From assembly GCF_900115625.1 (NCBI RefSeq), contig NZ_FOXD01000011.1, forward strand, positions 53,071 through 117,070: a stretch of 64,000 nt of DNA. The letters are read 5' to 3'. This DNA is from Salibacterium halotolerans (GTDB taxonomy: Bacteria; Bacillota; Bacilli; Bacillales; Marinococcaceae). The stretch's first letter is position 1. Every line of letters begins with the position of its first letter. The notes under the pieces were generated by a model. The model did not search any database. It saw only the letters and a program-made list of their open reading frames with translations, and was not told the DNA's origin. Below, piece after piece: positions 37,472 through 45,982 of this stretch. The translations under genes were made by a program, and so were the position numbers.

Positions 37472-38041
37472 GTGAAATATGATAGAGAGGCAGCAGATGA
37501 ATTTCTGACACAAAAAGATAAGAATGAAGAGCGTTTTATCTGCTTTTATGAAGCTTACTCTCCTTTAATATATACGATTGCCCTGAAACTGCTTAAAGAC
37601 GAGAAAGACGCGGAGGATCTGGTTCAGGAAGTTTGCATTGAGATTTACCGGTATCCTCATCAATTTGATCCGGAGAGGGGATCGGTGCGTTCGTGGGTGG
37701 CGGTAAAAGCTCGTTCCCGCTGTATGGACCGTCTTCGGAAGAGATCCGAGGTGGTCAAAGAAGATATTGAGGTGGAATCCACAGAGCAGATTGAGGAAGA
37801 GGTAGTAAAAAAGCTGGAATGGGAAAAGACAAAAAGGATGCTTTCCCGTCTGCCTGAAAAACAGAAAAATGCCGTGATTGGAAACTATTTATATGATCAA
37901 TCCCACGCCCAGCTTGCTTCTTCGATGAAAAAGCCCTTAGGTACGGTAAAGTCATGGGTGCGGCAGGGGATCCAATCTCTTCAAAAGCAATGGTTCGATG
38001 ACGGTTCAAAGAAAAAAAGCAGGGATAAGCATGACTTGTAA
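37472..38041 (+). CDS. RNA polymerase sigma factor, ECF family
   Basis: 189 residues from GTG 37472, with AAAAAGGAG eight bases upstream; the frame is open further upstream but without a site. Region 2 (YSPLIYTIALKLLKDEKDAEDLVQEVCIEIYRYPHQFDPERGSVRSWVAVKARSR has the DAEDLVQEV core) and region 4 (LPEKQKNAVIGNYLYDQSHAQLASSMKKPLGTVKSWVRQGIQSL) are present. Resembles the SigK/RskA group. The overlapping next gene encodes its probable anti-sigma factor. Confidence 0.88.
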   Translation: MKYDREAADEFLTQKDKNEERFICFYEAYSPLIYTIALKLLKDEKDAEDLVQEVCIEIYRYPHQFDPERGSVRSWVAVKARSRCMDRLRKRSEVVKEDIEVESTEQIEEEVVKKLEWEKTKRMLSRLPEKQKNAVIGNYLYDQSHAQLASSMKKPLGTVKSWVRQGIQSLQKQWFDDGSKKKSRDKHDL

Positions 38042-38696
38042 ACATTTAAACAATCAAAACCTGGCAGCTTACGTGCTCGGAGAAATATCAGATCAGGAAG
38101 CAAAAAGTATTCAGGAACATCTCAGCAACTGCCCGGACTGCAGAAGTCGTGTCGACGAATGGTATGATCTCGTTTCTGTCAATGATTTTCAAAAGCCTTC
38201 CGAAGCAACGAGAAGGCAGGTTTTCGCGAAGACTATTGAACAGAATCAAAAAAGAAGGAGGGAGTCGAAAAAAATCCGGACAGGTGTATCCGTTGCTGTG
38301 GTGTTAAGTATACTCCTGACTATACTCCCGCTTTTAAATACGGAAAAGCAAATGGCTGACCCGGTGTCATCTCCTTCGTTCATCCATAATCCTGAAACAG
38401 CTTTCTATACGTCCGCGACCTCCGCTCATTCTGATTTGAGAGGGTATATGTGGGTGAATGATCATACGGAAGAAATGTATATTTTTGTTGAAGGAATGAC
38501 AAAAGATTCCCCGAGAGCCGAAGTCCATACAAAGGAACATAACGTTTTAAGGCTTGGCAGAATGGTATCGGATAAACAAACAGGCCGTCTCTACCGCCGG
38601 AAATCTATTTCTGACCCTCCTGAATTTCTTGTGGTAAAATCGGGAGAAGGAGAATATGTCAAAATCCTGCCTTTGACATTTTCGAAACAGCGATGA
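38031..38696 (+). CDS. Anti-sigma factor, zinc-binding and membrane-anchored (RskA-like)
   Basis: 221 residues from ATG 38031, overlapping the sigma gene by 11 nt. The N-terminus holds the zinc anti-sigma motif His-x3-Cys-x2-Cys (EHLSNCPDCRSRVDEW). One membrane helix lies near residues 83-103 (TGVSVAVVLSILLTILPLL), followed by an extracytoplasmic domain of about 110 residues (MWVNDHTEEMYIFVEGM) resembling the RskA C-terminal domain. It should hold the ECF sigma factor inactive until a surface signal triggers cleavage. The divergent ABC/NEW3 operon is a candidate target. Confidence 0.82.
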   Translation: MTCKHLNNQNLAAYVLGEISDQEAKSIQEHLSNCPDCRSRVDEWYDLVSVNDFQKPSEATRRQVFAKTIEQNQKRRRESKKIRTGVSVAVVLSILLTILPLLNTEKQMADPVSSPSFIHNPETAFYTSATSAHSDLRGYMWVNDHTEEMYIFVEGMTKDSPRAEVHTKEHNVLRLGRMVSDKQTGRLYRRKSISDPPEFLVVKSGEGEYVKILPLTFSKQR

Positions 38697-38770
38697 AGAA
38701 GAGGAATGTACGTTAGGATATATTCTCAGTATGCAGTGGACATTTTGTGAAAATGTATAAAATGCAAAGT

Positions 38771-38792
38771 GGGACACCATGTTGGATGTCCC
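38771..38792 (+). other. Short hairpin in the ykkCD leader
   Basis: GGGACA (38771-38776) and TGTCCC (38787-38792) pair around a 10-nt loop, extended by CC/GG with one bulge. It may be the weak end of the anti-sigma transcript or a leader structure; no guanidine riboswitch motif is present. Confidence 0.4.
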
Positions 38793-38822
38793 CTGCTGTA
38801 ACTGGCTTTTGGAGGAGAAGTC

Positions 38823-39155
38823 ATGTATATTCAATGGATAAAGGTTTTTATAGCAGCTATATTTGAAGTCGGCTGGGTGATTGGACTCAAGCACGCGGAA
38901 ACTGCAGAGCAGTGGAGTATGACGGCGGTATGTATCGTTGTGAGTTTTTATCTTTTGATCGCCGCGGGGAGGAAGCTGCCGGTTGGAACCGTGTATGCCG
39001 TTTTTGCGGGACTTGGAACTGCCGGAACCGTCGTCAGCGGCATGGTGTTCTTTCAAGAGCCGGTGAATGGATTGAAACTGTTGTTTATAGGGATCCTGCT
39101 CTTTGGGGTTATTGGGTTGAAACTGGCGGAAGACCGGACGGAAAAGGAGAAATGA
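38823..39155 (+). CDS. ykkC: SMR-family exporter subunit YkkC
   Basis: 110 residues, four membrane helices. [17 protein letters not shown], the conserved membrane Glu (AIFEVGW) and [19 protein letters not shown] match YkkC. With YkkD it forms the heteromeric small multidrug resistance pump, shown in other bacteria to export guanidinium. GGAGGAG lies upstream. The partner follows after 3 nt. Confidence 0.92.
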   Translation: MYIQWIKVFIAAIFEVGWVIGLKHAETAEQWSMTAVCIVVSFYLLIAAGRKLPVGTVYAVFAGLGTAGTVVSGMVFFQEPVNGLKLLFIGILLFGVIGLKLAEDRTEKEK

Positions 39156-39158
39156 CGG

Positions 39159-39473
39159 ATGGCGTGGATATATCTTACAGCGGCCGGTCTTTTTGAAATG
39201 ACCGGTGTCACGATGATCAATAAGCTCCACCGGGACAAAAACATAAGGGCTCTCCTTTATCTGATGGGGAGCTTTGGGATGAGTTTTGTGCTGCTTTCCA
39301 TGGCCATGGAGACGCTGGCGATGGGAACGGCCTACGCGGTGTGGACGGGAATCGGAGCAGCCGGAGGAGCTGTTCTTGGTATGCTGTTGTATCAGGAACC
39401 AAAAGACGCTTTCCGCATCAGCTGCATAGCCGTGGTTGTCGCAGCCGCCGCCGGTCTTAAATTAATTTCGTAG
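39159..39473 (+). CDS. ykkD: SMR-family exporter subunit YkkD
   Basis: 104 residues, four membrane helices with the conserved Glu in AGLFEMTGVTMIN and MGTAYAVWTGIGAAGGAVLG. Forms the pair with YkkC. Both copies keep the membrane carboxylate needed for proton-coupled antiport. Confidence 0.92.
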   Translation: MAWIYLTAAGLFEMTGVTMINKLHRDKNIRALLYLMGSFGMSFVLLSMAMETLAMGTAYAVWTGIGAAGGAVLGMLLYQEPKDAFRISCIAVVVAAAAGLKLIS

Positions 39474-39566
39474 TACCCGCTGCAAATGCCCTGAAGGCTT
39501 GCGGTATCCTGTCTTGTCCTATATATTAGGGGGAGAGTTACTACCTGCAAAGGAGACAGAAATAAT

Positions 39567-39896
39567 ATGTTTGATATGTTGCAAGCGACACACGAAGGCT
39601 CATGGTTCCTGCTTGTCATCTTCTTTTTCATCAGCTATTTCGTACCGAAACAGAAAATAACGCTTATGATTATGCGTTTATTCGCCGTGATTATGCTGAT
39701 TTCAGGCATTGGAATGCTGTTGTCCTTAGGCTTTCCGCTTCTCTATATCTTCAAAGGGGTGCTTGCGCTGATTGCGATTGCCTTGATGGAGATTACGATA
39801 GCCGGCAAAAAACGCGGAGAAGCCCGCGCCGGTATGACAGGATTACTCGTTATTCTGCTTATCCTCATTGTACTGATCGGCTACGGGGTTATTTAA
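39567..39896 (+). CDS. YisL-like DUF1516 membrane protein
   Basis: 109 residues with four membrane helices. The layout THEGSWFLLVIFFFISYF, MIMRLFAVIMLISGIGML and FKGVLALIAIALMEITIAGKKRGE matches the YisL (UPF0344/DUF1516) family. Function unknown. A ribosome binding site AAAGGAGA precedes the ATG and a strong terminator follows. Confidence 0.8.
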   Translation: MFDMLQATHEGSWFLLVIFFFISYFVPKQKITLMIMRLFAVIMLISGIGMLLSLGFPLLYIFKGVLALIAIALMEITIAGKKRGEARAGMTGLLVILLILIVLIGYGVI

Positions 39897-39904
39897 TCGG
39901 ACGA

Positions 39905-39947
39905 AAAAAGCCGGCGGAACAGGATTTTATCCTGCCGCCGGCTTTTT
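39905..39947. terminator. Bidirectional terminator
   Basis: AAAAAGCCGGCGG..CAGGA and TCCTG CCGCCGGCTTTTT form an 18-bp stem with a two-A bulge and A/T runs on both sides, serving the YisL-like gene and moaC. Confidence 0.92.
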
Positions 39948-39961
39948 GTGTATACCGGGAT

Positions 39962-40450
39962 TTATGATTCTCTGTGATAATCTCCGCTTTTGCCGCCGGT
40001 CTTATCAAGCAGATACGTCGGCCCGATTGTCATGTCTTTTCCGGTCGATTTACACATATCATAGACGGTGAGAGCCGCTGCGGAGGCTGCGGTGAGTGCT
40101 TCCATTTCCACTCCTGTGTTTCCTTTCACTTTGACTTCACTCGTGATGGATAAGTAATACGTGTCCGGCTCGTGCTGCTCCCATTCAAACTGAATATCGG
40201 CGCCGCTCAGCATCAGCGGATGGCACAACGGAATCCAGTCCGACGTTTTTTTCGCCCCTGTTATACCGGCGACCTGTGCTGTTGCAAGAACGTTTCCTTT
40301 TTCACCCGTACCTTCTTCGATTTGTGTATAGGCTTCTTCTGACACAGTAATTCCCGATCTCGCGCGTGCGGTTCTTACGGTGTCTGTTTTTTCTGATATA
40401 TCGACCATTCTGGCGCGTTCCTGTTCGTTCAGGTGAGAGAGATCAGCCAT
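39962..40450 (-). CDS. moaC: Cyclic pyranopterin monophosphate synthase MoaC
   Basis: 162 residues. [75 protein letters not shown] and the terminal [12 protein letters not shown] are the full MoaC signature, including the active-site Lys and His. It makes cyclic pyranopterin monophosphate for molybdenum cofactor. No other moa genes are nearby, as often in Bacillus. Confidence 0.97.
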   Translation of the reverse strand: MADLSHLNEQERARMVDISEKTDTVRTARARSGITVSEEAYTQIEEGTGEKGNVLATAQVAGITGAKKTSDWIPLCHPLMLSGADIQFEWEQHEPDTYYLSITSEVKVKGNTGVEMEALTAASAAALTVYDMCKSTGKDMTIGPTYLLDKTGGKSGDYHRES

Positions 40451-40536
40451 TCATACAGCTCCTTTCGCGTGAGACAGTTGGAAAAGATATGATACTATTA
40501 TAGTAACACGTTTGTGCGTTGGAGAGGAGATCACGT

Positions 40537-42003
40537 ATGTTTGTCGGTGGTTTTGACATAGATTCATTTGTATTACTGGCCGCTCTTCTTTTAATTGTCG
40601 GAGTAACGGTGACGAAATTTTCCGCACGCCTTGGGATGCCTTCGTTGATTCTGTTTATCCTTGTCGGAATGATTATTGGAAGCGACGGTCTCGGTATTAT
40701 TTACTTTGATAACGCAGAGCAGGCTCAGCTGGTAGGTGTTATCGCGCTTGTCATCATTCTCTTTGAAGGCGGGAGCCAGACGAAATGGTCGGTGATCAAG
40801 CCGGTGATCTGGCCTTCGTTGAGCCTGGCGACAATCGGCGTCATCATCACATCTTTCATTGTCGGTGTGGCGGCAAGATACATCGTAGACCTGCCATGGA
40901 TTGAATCCCTGCTGCTCGGAGCGATCGTAGGATCTACCGATGCGGCGGCGGTGTTTGCTTCGTTGAAAGAAAGGAACATAAAAACAAAAATAGCAGCCAC
41001 CATGGAAGCCGAATCCGGCACCAACGACCCGATGGCTGTCTTTTTGACACTGATATTTATTGAACTGATTATGGTCGATCAGCCCAATTACTGGCTCCTC
41101 ATCGGATCTTTTTTCTGGCAGATGGGCATCGGCCTATTGGTCGGGGTGGTTCTCGGGAAGATAGCGTCTGCTTCCATAAACCGGATCAATTTGGATTCCA
41201 GCGGTCTTTATCCCATATTTGCGCTTTCTTTTGCTCTGCTTACCTACAGTGTCGCATCTCTTTCGCAGGCGAGCGGCTTTCTCGCTGTTTATGTTGCCGC
41301 GCTTATTATCGGCAATTCCGAGCTCACCTACCGCCATTCGATTTTCCGTTTCAACGAAGGCTTTGCCTGGATGGCACAGATTCTCATGTTTATTATACTC
41401 GGTCTTCTTGCCTTTCCTGAACAGATTCTTTCCCCGACAATTATGGGAGGGGGCCTGCTTTTGTCGGCTGTTCTTATTTTTGCGGCAAGGCCGGCGGCTT
41501 CTTTTCTGTCACTGGCGGGAATGAAATACACATGGAGAGAAAAAATATTTCTTTCCTGGGCAGGGCTGCGCGGAGCGGTGCCGATCGTACTCGCCACCTT
41601 TGCTATCGTAGCGGACATCGAAAACGGCGGCATGATCTTTAATATCGTATTCTTTATTGTACTGACTTCTGCTTTGATTCAGGGCTCGACACTCTCCTAT
41701 GTAGCGAAAAAGCTGCATTTGTCCGGTCCGAAAAAAGAGACCCCTACGCATTCTCTTGAACTGATTTCCATCGGCCGGGCCAACGCCGAAATCATTGAAT
41801 TTCAGACCGATGATAAAACATCCATCGTCGGGAAGTCGCTGCAGGATATCCAATTCCCAAACTCTGTACTGATCAGCGCGATTGTAAGGGACGATAAGCT
41901 GATTACGCCTGACGGGGAAACAGAGATACAAAAGGGGGATTTCCTGTACATCCTTGTTGGCAGAAAAGAAAAAAAGAAGCTCCGGCAGATGCTGAAAGCC
42001 TGA
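40537..42003 (+). CDS. CPA1-family K+(Na+)/H+ antiporter with RCK_C domain (NhaP2-like)
   Basis: 488 residues from ATG 40537 (GGAGAGGAG seven bases upstream; the TTG at 40519 overlaps it). Twelve or more membrane helices; GAIVGSTDAAAVFASLKERNI and ESGTNDPMAVFLTLIFIEL are the NhaP-type cation site (TD and ND motifs). The C-terminal 85 residues (ISIGRANAEIIEFQTDDKTSIVGKSLQDIQFP) form a TrkA_C/RCK_C regulatory domain. It probably exports K+ or Na+ in exchange for protons, as needed at high pH or salt. Confidence 0.88.
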   Translation: MFVGGFDIDSFVLLAALLLIVGVTVTKFSARLGMPSLILFILVGMIIGSDGLGIIYFDNAEQAQLVGVIALVIILFEGGSQTKWSVIKPVIWPSLSLATIGVIITSFIVGVAARYIVDLPWIESLLLGAIVGSTDAAAVFASLKERNIKTKIAATMEAESGTNDPMAVFLTLIFIELIMVDQPNYWLLIGSFFWQMGIGLLVGVVLGKIASASINRINLDSSGLYPIFALSFALLTYSVASLSQASGFLAVYVAALIIGNSELTYRHSIFRFNEGFAWMAQILMFIILGLLAFPEQILSPTIMGGGLLLSAVLIFAARPAASFLSLAGMKYTWREKIFLSWAGLRGAVPIVLATFAIVADIENGGMIFNIVFFIVLTSALIQGSTLSYVAKKLHLSGPKKETPTHSLELISIGRANAEIIEFQTDDKTSIVGKSLQDIQFPNSVLISAIVRDDKLITPDGETEIQKGDFLYILVGRKEKKKLRQMLKA

Positions 42004-42043
42004 ATCAATCAGCAGTGACCGGAGTGAAAAGGTGGTCGTTGTT

Positions 42044-42943
42044 ATGTCTGTGTTTCTGAACGTCCTTGTGCCGATTATTCTGATTTTTGCGGCGGGTTTT
42101 CTGCTTCAGAGAAAACAGATCCTGGAGGTAGGGTCTGTGTCCGCTGTGGCACTCTACATATTAAATCCAGCTCTTGTTTTTCGTACTTTTTATACGACGG
42201 AACCGGATGCGGATCTGTTCCGCATCGTTTTATTTACGATTCTGTTTCTCATTGTCATGCTTCTTCTTAATAAACTGATCGGTGTCCTCATGAAATGGGA
42301 TACTGAAAAAACTAGCGGGATGACACTGGCGACAACATTTATGAACTCCGGAAACTACGGAGCTCCGCTGATTCTTTTCGCATTCGGAGATACGGCCTTT
42401 TCCTATTCGATTATATTTATGGTCATTCAGGCCCTGTTCATGAGCACTATCGGGGTTTACATAGCGAACCGCAGCAGCCTGTCAGCCGGGGATGCGTTCC
42501 GGGTCGTGCTGAAGATGCCGGTCTTTCATGCGCTCATTGCCGGAGTGTTGTGTCAGGCTGTACAATTGGAAATAACAGAATCATACATGGATGCCGTGAA
42601 TATGCTTGCTGACGCTGCGATTCCTGTCGTCATGATTGTACTCGGCATGCAGCTGGCGAAGATTTCCGTATCTTCTCTGGATTGGAAGCTGGTTGGAATC
42701 GGCACGGCTCTCCGCCTTATTATTTCTCCGGCCGCAGCATTTCTGCTCACTCTTGCGCTGCAGACCGGGCCGACCCTGAGCGCGGTTCTCATCGTATCGG
42801 CTGCGATGCCGACTGCGGCCACGATTGCGATGATATCTGTTCAGTTCAACTCCAGTCCGAACATGGTGTCCAGTATCACGCTCGTGACGACACTGTGCAG
42901 TGTTCCTTCATTATGGATTCTGTTATCTATTTTCGGAGTATAA
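42044..42943 (+). CDS. AEC-family transporter (auxin efflux carrier-like)
   Basis: 299 residues from ATG 42044 (AAGGTGG upstream), ten membrane helices in two inverted halves. LVPIILIFAAGFLLQRKQIL, TTFMNSGNYGAPLILFAFGD and IPVVMIVLGMQLAKI are typical of the family, which carries malate, malonate or other organic anions. The substrate is not evident. It is 40 nt after the antiporter gene and probably co-transcribed. Confidence 0.85.
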   Translation: MSVFLNVLVPIILIFAAGFLLQRKQILEVGSVSAVALYILNPALVFRTFYTTEPDADLFRIVLFTILFLIVMLLLNKLIGVLMKWDTEKTSGMTLATTFMNSGNYGAPLILFAFGDTAFSYSIIFMVIQALFMSTIGVYIANRSSLSAGDAFRVVLKMPVFHALIAGVLCQAVQLEITESYMDAVNMLADAAIPVVMIVLGMQLAKISVSSLDWKLVGIGTALRLIISPAAAFLLTLALQTGPTLSAVLIVSAAMPTAATIAMISVQFNSSPNMVSSITLVTTLCSVPSLWILLSIFGV

Positions 42944-43011
42944 ACGAATCATGAGAACCTGTACAAAAATGTAAATCATTTGTTGTATAATGAAAAAAAG
43001 GAGGACATGGG

Positions 43012-43776
43012 ATGAAAGGTTTGTATGCTGTCTCCGCCGTTATACTGACTGCCGGGATTCTAACCGCATGTGGTCAAGGGGCGGAAGAAGAAAGCGGCAC
43101 CGGCGGAGAAAACACGGAAGTTCAGTCCATTGGCGTAAAGCCGGATATGCCGGATAATCCAGAATCGGGAACGGAAGTTGAGCTTGCTGCTTCTGTGACA
43201 CAGGGAGACGAAGCGGTGACGGACGCGGATGAAGTTCGTTTTGAAATCTGGAAAGACGGAGCAAAAGAGAACAGTGAAGAAATTCTTTCTGAAAACAGGG
43301 AGGAAAACCGTTATTCCATTCCCTACACGTTTGAAGAGGAAGGCGTTTATCACGTGACTTCCCACGTCACCGCCCGCGATATGCACAACATGCCGACGAC
43401 AAAAGTGACGGTCGGCGATGCAGAGACAGAAAGCGGAAATTCCGAAGAAAATGCTGATACAGGCGGTCAGGAGCAGCTTGGAGTCACCGTGCAGTCACAG
43501 GATATCACGGTAGGACAGCCTTCTGATGTAAGCGTGAAAGTCCAGCACGAAGGGGAAGCGCTGACAGGGGCGGATGTTACATTTGACCTGCAGACGCCGC
43601 AGGGAGGCTCCGCCGTCCAGCTCGAAACCGAAGAAAGCGGCACCGGGGTCTACACCGGCACGCACATTTTTGAAGCAGCAGGAGAGTATACACTGACCGT
43701 CCACGCTCAAACCGAAGACGGCCTGAATGAACATGCAGAAACCGTTGTCACCGCAGCAGAGTATTCCTCTGAATGA
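43012..43776 (+). CDS. YtkA-like lipoprotein with two repeated domains
   Basis: 254 residues. A lipobox LTAC gives Cys20; a Gly/Glu/Ser-rich linker follows. Two YtkA-like (FixH-related) immunoglobulin-type domains cover about 38-128 (VKPDMPDNPESGTEVELAASV through VYHVTSHVTARDMHNMPTTKVTV) and about 152-248 (VTVQSQDITVGQPSDVSVKV through AGEYTLTVHAQTEDGLNEHAETV). The single-domain form is more common. The first domain keeps a His/Met pair (DMHNMP) often discussed as metal-binding; the second has DGLNEH instead. A TATAAT at 42986-42991 may be its -10. Function unknown; copper handling is possible. Confidence 0.75.
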   Translation: MKGLYAVSAVILTAGILTACGQGAEEESGTGGENTEVQSIGVKPDMPDNPESGTEVELAASVTQGDEAVTDADEVRFEIWKDGAKENSEEILSENREENRYSIPYTFEEEGVYHVTSHVTARDMHNMPTTKVTVGDAETESGNSEENADTGGQEQLGVTVQSQDITVGQPSDVSVKVQHEGEALTGADVTFDLQTPQGGSAVQLETEESGTGVYTGTHIFEAAGEYTLTVHAQTEDGLNEHAETVVTAAEYSSE

Positions 43777-43782
43777 TATCAA

Positions 43783-43811
43783 TTGACAGGGAATGCCGTA
43801 TATTTTACGAT
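43783..43811 (+). promoter_or_regulatory. Promoter of the thiazole operon
   Basis: TTGACA at 43783-43788 and TACGAT at 43806-43811 with a 17-nt spacer. The second thiamin operon has the same TTGACAGGG and TACGAT boxes. Confidence 0.7.
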
Positions 43812-43860
43812 TGACATACGTTCTTACGTATACGAAGTGAAATGCATAATATCAAATAAT

Positions 43861-43954
43861 ACCACTGGGGGTGCCCTTTCAGAAGGGCTGAGATTAAAGT
43901 GGACCTTTAAAACCCTTGGAACCTGACCTGGATGATTCCAGCGGAGGAAAGTGG
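43861..43954 (+). ncRNA. TPP riboswitch (THI element) upstream of tenI
   Basis: P1 arms CCACT (43862-43866) and AGTGG (43950-43954), the CTGAGA pyrimidine-binding loop at 43888-43893, and GGAACCTGA (43918-43926) leading to the pyrophosphate helix and CAGCGGAGGAAAGTGG, are all present. The segment GGAAAGTGG at 43946-43954 can pair either in the aptamer or with the 5' arm of the terminator at 43980, so TPP binding should favour termination. Confidence 0.96.
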
Positions 43955-43979
43955 GATGTCGGGACATCAGGACCTCACA

Positions 43980-44010
43980 CCGCTTTCCTTTTACGGAGAG
44001 CGGTTTTTTT
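43980..44010 (+). terminator. TPP-controlled terminator of the thiazole operon
   Basis: CCGCTTTCC (43980-43988) and GGAGAGCGG (43995-44003) form a 9-bp stem with one wobble and a run of seven T. The 5' arm is complementary to the riboswitch segment 43946-43954, giving mutually exclusive structures. Confidence 0.93.
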
Positions 44011-44047
44011 AGGTCGTTATGATATCAGGAAGGAGCTTTCAGACAGT

Positions 44048-44644
44048 ATGCTCCATGTTATTTCAACAGGCCGCCAGTCTTTTTGGAAGTGGCTTGATAT
44101 AACGGTGCGGATTCATGAAGAAGTAGATTATGTTCATGTACGTGAAAAAACGTGGAGCGAAGCACAGCTTCAGGAAGCGGTGCACCGTCTGGAAGCAGAA
44201 GGTGTGCCGCGTACACGCATCATTCTAAACAACCATCCGGAATTGGTGAGCCATATGAAGCTCGGGGGTGTGCACTTTCCGGAAACAATTCCGCTTTCGA
44301 AGGCCCCATCTTTTTCAGCGTGGAAAGGCTGTTCGATTCACAGTGAAGACGCAGCGGTCCGGAAAGAACGCGAGGGAGCGGATTACCTTTTTTTCGGTCA
44401 TATCTTTGAAACAGACAGCAAAGCCGGACAGCCGGCAAGGGGACTTCATGCTCTCAGACAGCTGGCATCAGCTGTATCGATTCCAGTGACTGCTATCGGA
44501 GGGATTACACCGGAGAATACGAGGCGATGCCTGGAAAATGGTGCTTCCGGCGTGGCGGTCATGTCCGGAATATATGAAGCTCCTGATCCCAAAGCGGCAG
44601 CGAAAGCCTACCGGGACGCTTTACGGAAAGGAGGCAGACCATGA
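44048..44644 (+). CDS. tenI: Thiazole tautomerase TenI
   Basis: 198 residues with a ThiE-like barrel: VHVREKTWSEAQL, RIILNNHPELV, YLFFGHIFETDSKAGQPARGL and IPVTAIGGITPENTRRCLENGASGVAVMSGI. It lacks some residues of true thiamin-phosphate synthase, and its place at the head of tenI-thiO-thiS-thiG-thiF, plus a separate thiE at 58.2 kb, supports TenI. It converts the ThiG product to the aromatic thiazole carboxylate tautomer. The ATG at 44048 is 13 nt after AGGAAGGAG; no other start fits. Confidence 0.88.
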   Translation: MLHVISTGRQSFWKWLDITVRIHEEVDYVHVREKTWSEAQLQEAVHRLEAEGVPRTRIILNNHPELVSHMKLGGVHFPETIPLSKAPSFSAWKGCSIHSEDAAVRKEREGADYLFFGHIFETDSKAGQPARGLHALRQLASAVSIPVTAIGGITPENTRRCLENGASGVAVMSGIYEAPDPKAAAKAYRDALRKGGRP

Positions 44645-45789
44645 ATAAGACGTACGATGTTCTCATCATCGGCGCTGGAATCAACGGCTGCTCGATTGCT
44701 TACCAAACAGCTTCACGGAACCGCAGGACGGTGGTACTTGAGAAAAATACAGTCGGGGCAGAAGCTTCAAGTGCCGCGGCCGGGATGCTCGGCGCACAGT
44801 CGGAAATGGAAGAATACAGTCCGTTTTTCGAATTTGCGAGACGAAGCCGGAGTATGTTTCCGGAATTAGTGCCGGAACTGGAAGAGAAATCCGGGACCGC
44901 CGTATCTTATGTGCGTAACGGCATGATTAAAGTTGCGGATACGCCGGAAGAACAGGAACGGCTGGCACGCATGTATGCGTTTCAGAAACGGGCGGGAGAA
45001 GAAGTGGAATGGCTCCAGCCTGACATGGTGAAAACGATTGACAGAAGTATCGGCGGTGATTATTTCGGCGCTATTTATCTTCAAGGAGACGGCCAGGTGA
45101 AAGCGCCGGAACTGACAAAAGCTTACGCCGGAGCAGCTGTCCGTGAAGGTGCTGAATTTTATGAATACACGCCAGCCCTCGGGTTTATTTTTGAAAACGG
45201 CCGTGTGACAGGAGTCGAAACGCCGCAGGGACGGTTTTACGCTGATCAGATTGTGCTCGCCGGAGGGGCGTGGTCGCGCTTTATGCCGCCTCTTGGAGAA
45301 GAGCTTCCGCCGCTTATCCCTGTTAAAGGCGAATGTGTAGGGCTTCATTCGAAAAGACCGATTGTGGAGAAAACCGTGCATGCCTCCGATTTTTATATTG
45401 TCCCCAAACCAGGCGGATCTATTATCATCGGCGCTACCGAACGGGAAGGAGAGATGGGAAAAGAAGTAAGCGCGGAAGCGGTGCAGCATCTTCTCCATAA
45501 AGCATGCCGTCTCGTGCCGGGTCTCGGCCGGGCATCGTGGCAGTATGCCTGGAGCGGCGTCCGCCCTCAGTCCGCAGACGGGAAACCGTACCTCGGTCAA
45601 ACTGCTTTTGACGGCTTGTGGATGGCAGCCGGACACTACAGAAACGGCATTCTGCTGTCTGCGGTGACCGGCACCTGGATGGCTGATTTACTGGAAGGAA
45701 AGGCGCAGGAACAGGAATGGATAGATGCCTTCTCGCCGCAGCGTCTGATTCATCGAAAGGAGGAAGAAATCATTGGAACTGATTATTAA
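44641..45789 (+). CDS. thiO: Glycine oxidase ThiO
   Basis: 382 residues. FAD-binding GAGINGCSIAYQTA, AASSAAAGMLGAQ, and C-terminal YAWSGVRPQSADGKPYLGQT and HYRNGILLSAVTG fit glycine oxidase. It oxidises glycine to the iminoacetate used in thiazole formation. It overlaps tenI by ATGA and thiS by 17 nt, so the operon is tightly packed. Confidence 0.95.
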   Translation: MNKTYDVLIIGAGINGCSIAYQTASRNRRTVVLEKNTVGAEASSAAAGMLGAQSEMEEYSPFFEFARRSRSMFPELVPELEEKSGTAVSYVRNGMIKVADTPEEQERLARMYAFQKRAGEEVEWLQPDMVKTIDRSIGGDYFGAIYLQGDGQVKAPELTKAYAGAAVREGAEFYEYTPALGFIFENGRVTGVETPQGRFYADQIVLAGGAWSRFMPPLGEELPPLIPVKGECVGLHSKRPIVEKTVHASDFYIVPKPGGSIIIGATEREGEMGKEVSAEAVQHLLHKACRLVPGLGRASWQYAWSGVRPQSADGKPYLGQTAFDGLWMAAGHYRNGILLSAVTGTWMADLLEGKAQEQEWIDAFSPQRLIHRKEEEIIGTDY

Positions 45790-45976
45790 CGGAACCCCCC
45801 GTGATATACCCGAAGATAGAAAAACCGTAGGAAGTCTCGTGGAACACCTGCAGCTTGGCGGCAAAAAAGCGGTCGTGGAACGTAACGGAACGATTATTAA
45901 AAAAGAAAAACACGACGAAGAGCCGGTGCAGGATGGAGATACATTTGAAATTGTCCATTTTGTTGGAGGAGGATGA
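45773..45976 (+). CDS. thiS: Sulfur carrier protein ThiS
   Basis: 67 residues from a TTG start with AAAGGAGGAAG upstream. A beta-grasp (ubiquitin-like) protein ending in FVGGG; the terminal Gly-Gly is adenylated by ThiF and thiocarboxylated to give sulfur to ThiG. Starts within the end of thiO. Confidence 0.95.
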   Translation: MELIINGTPRDIPEDRKTVGSLVEHLQLGGKKAVVERNGTIIKKEKHDEEPVQDGDTFEIVHFVGGG

Positions 45977-45982
45977 CAGAAT

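Noticed and set aside
38697..38822. Guanidine riboswitch before ykkC
   Set aside because: The conserved ykkC-RNA motifs could not be found in the leader.
38547..39230. 227-codon open frame on the minus strand
   Set aside because: Runs opposite the anti-sigma, ykkC and ykkD genes, all recognised.
44866..45636. 256-codon open frame on the minus strand
   Set aside because: Antisense to thiO; composition is that of a shadow frame.
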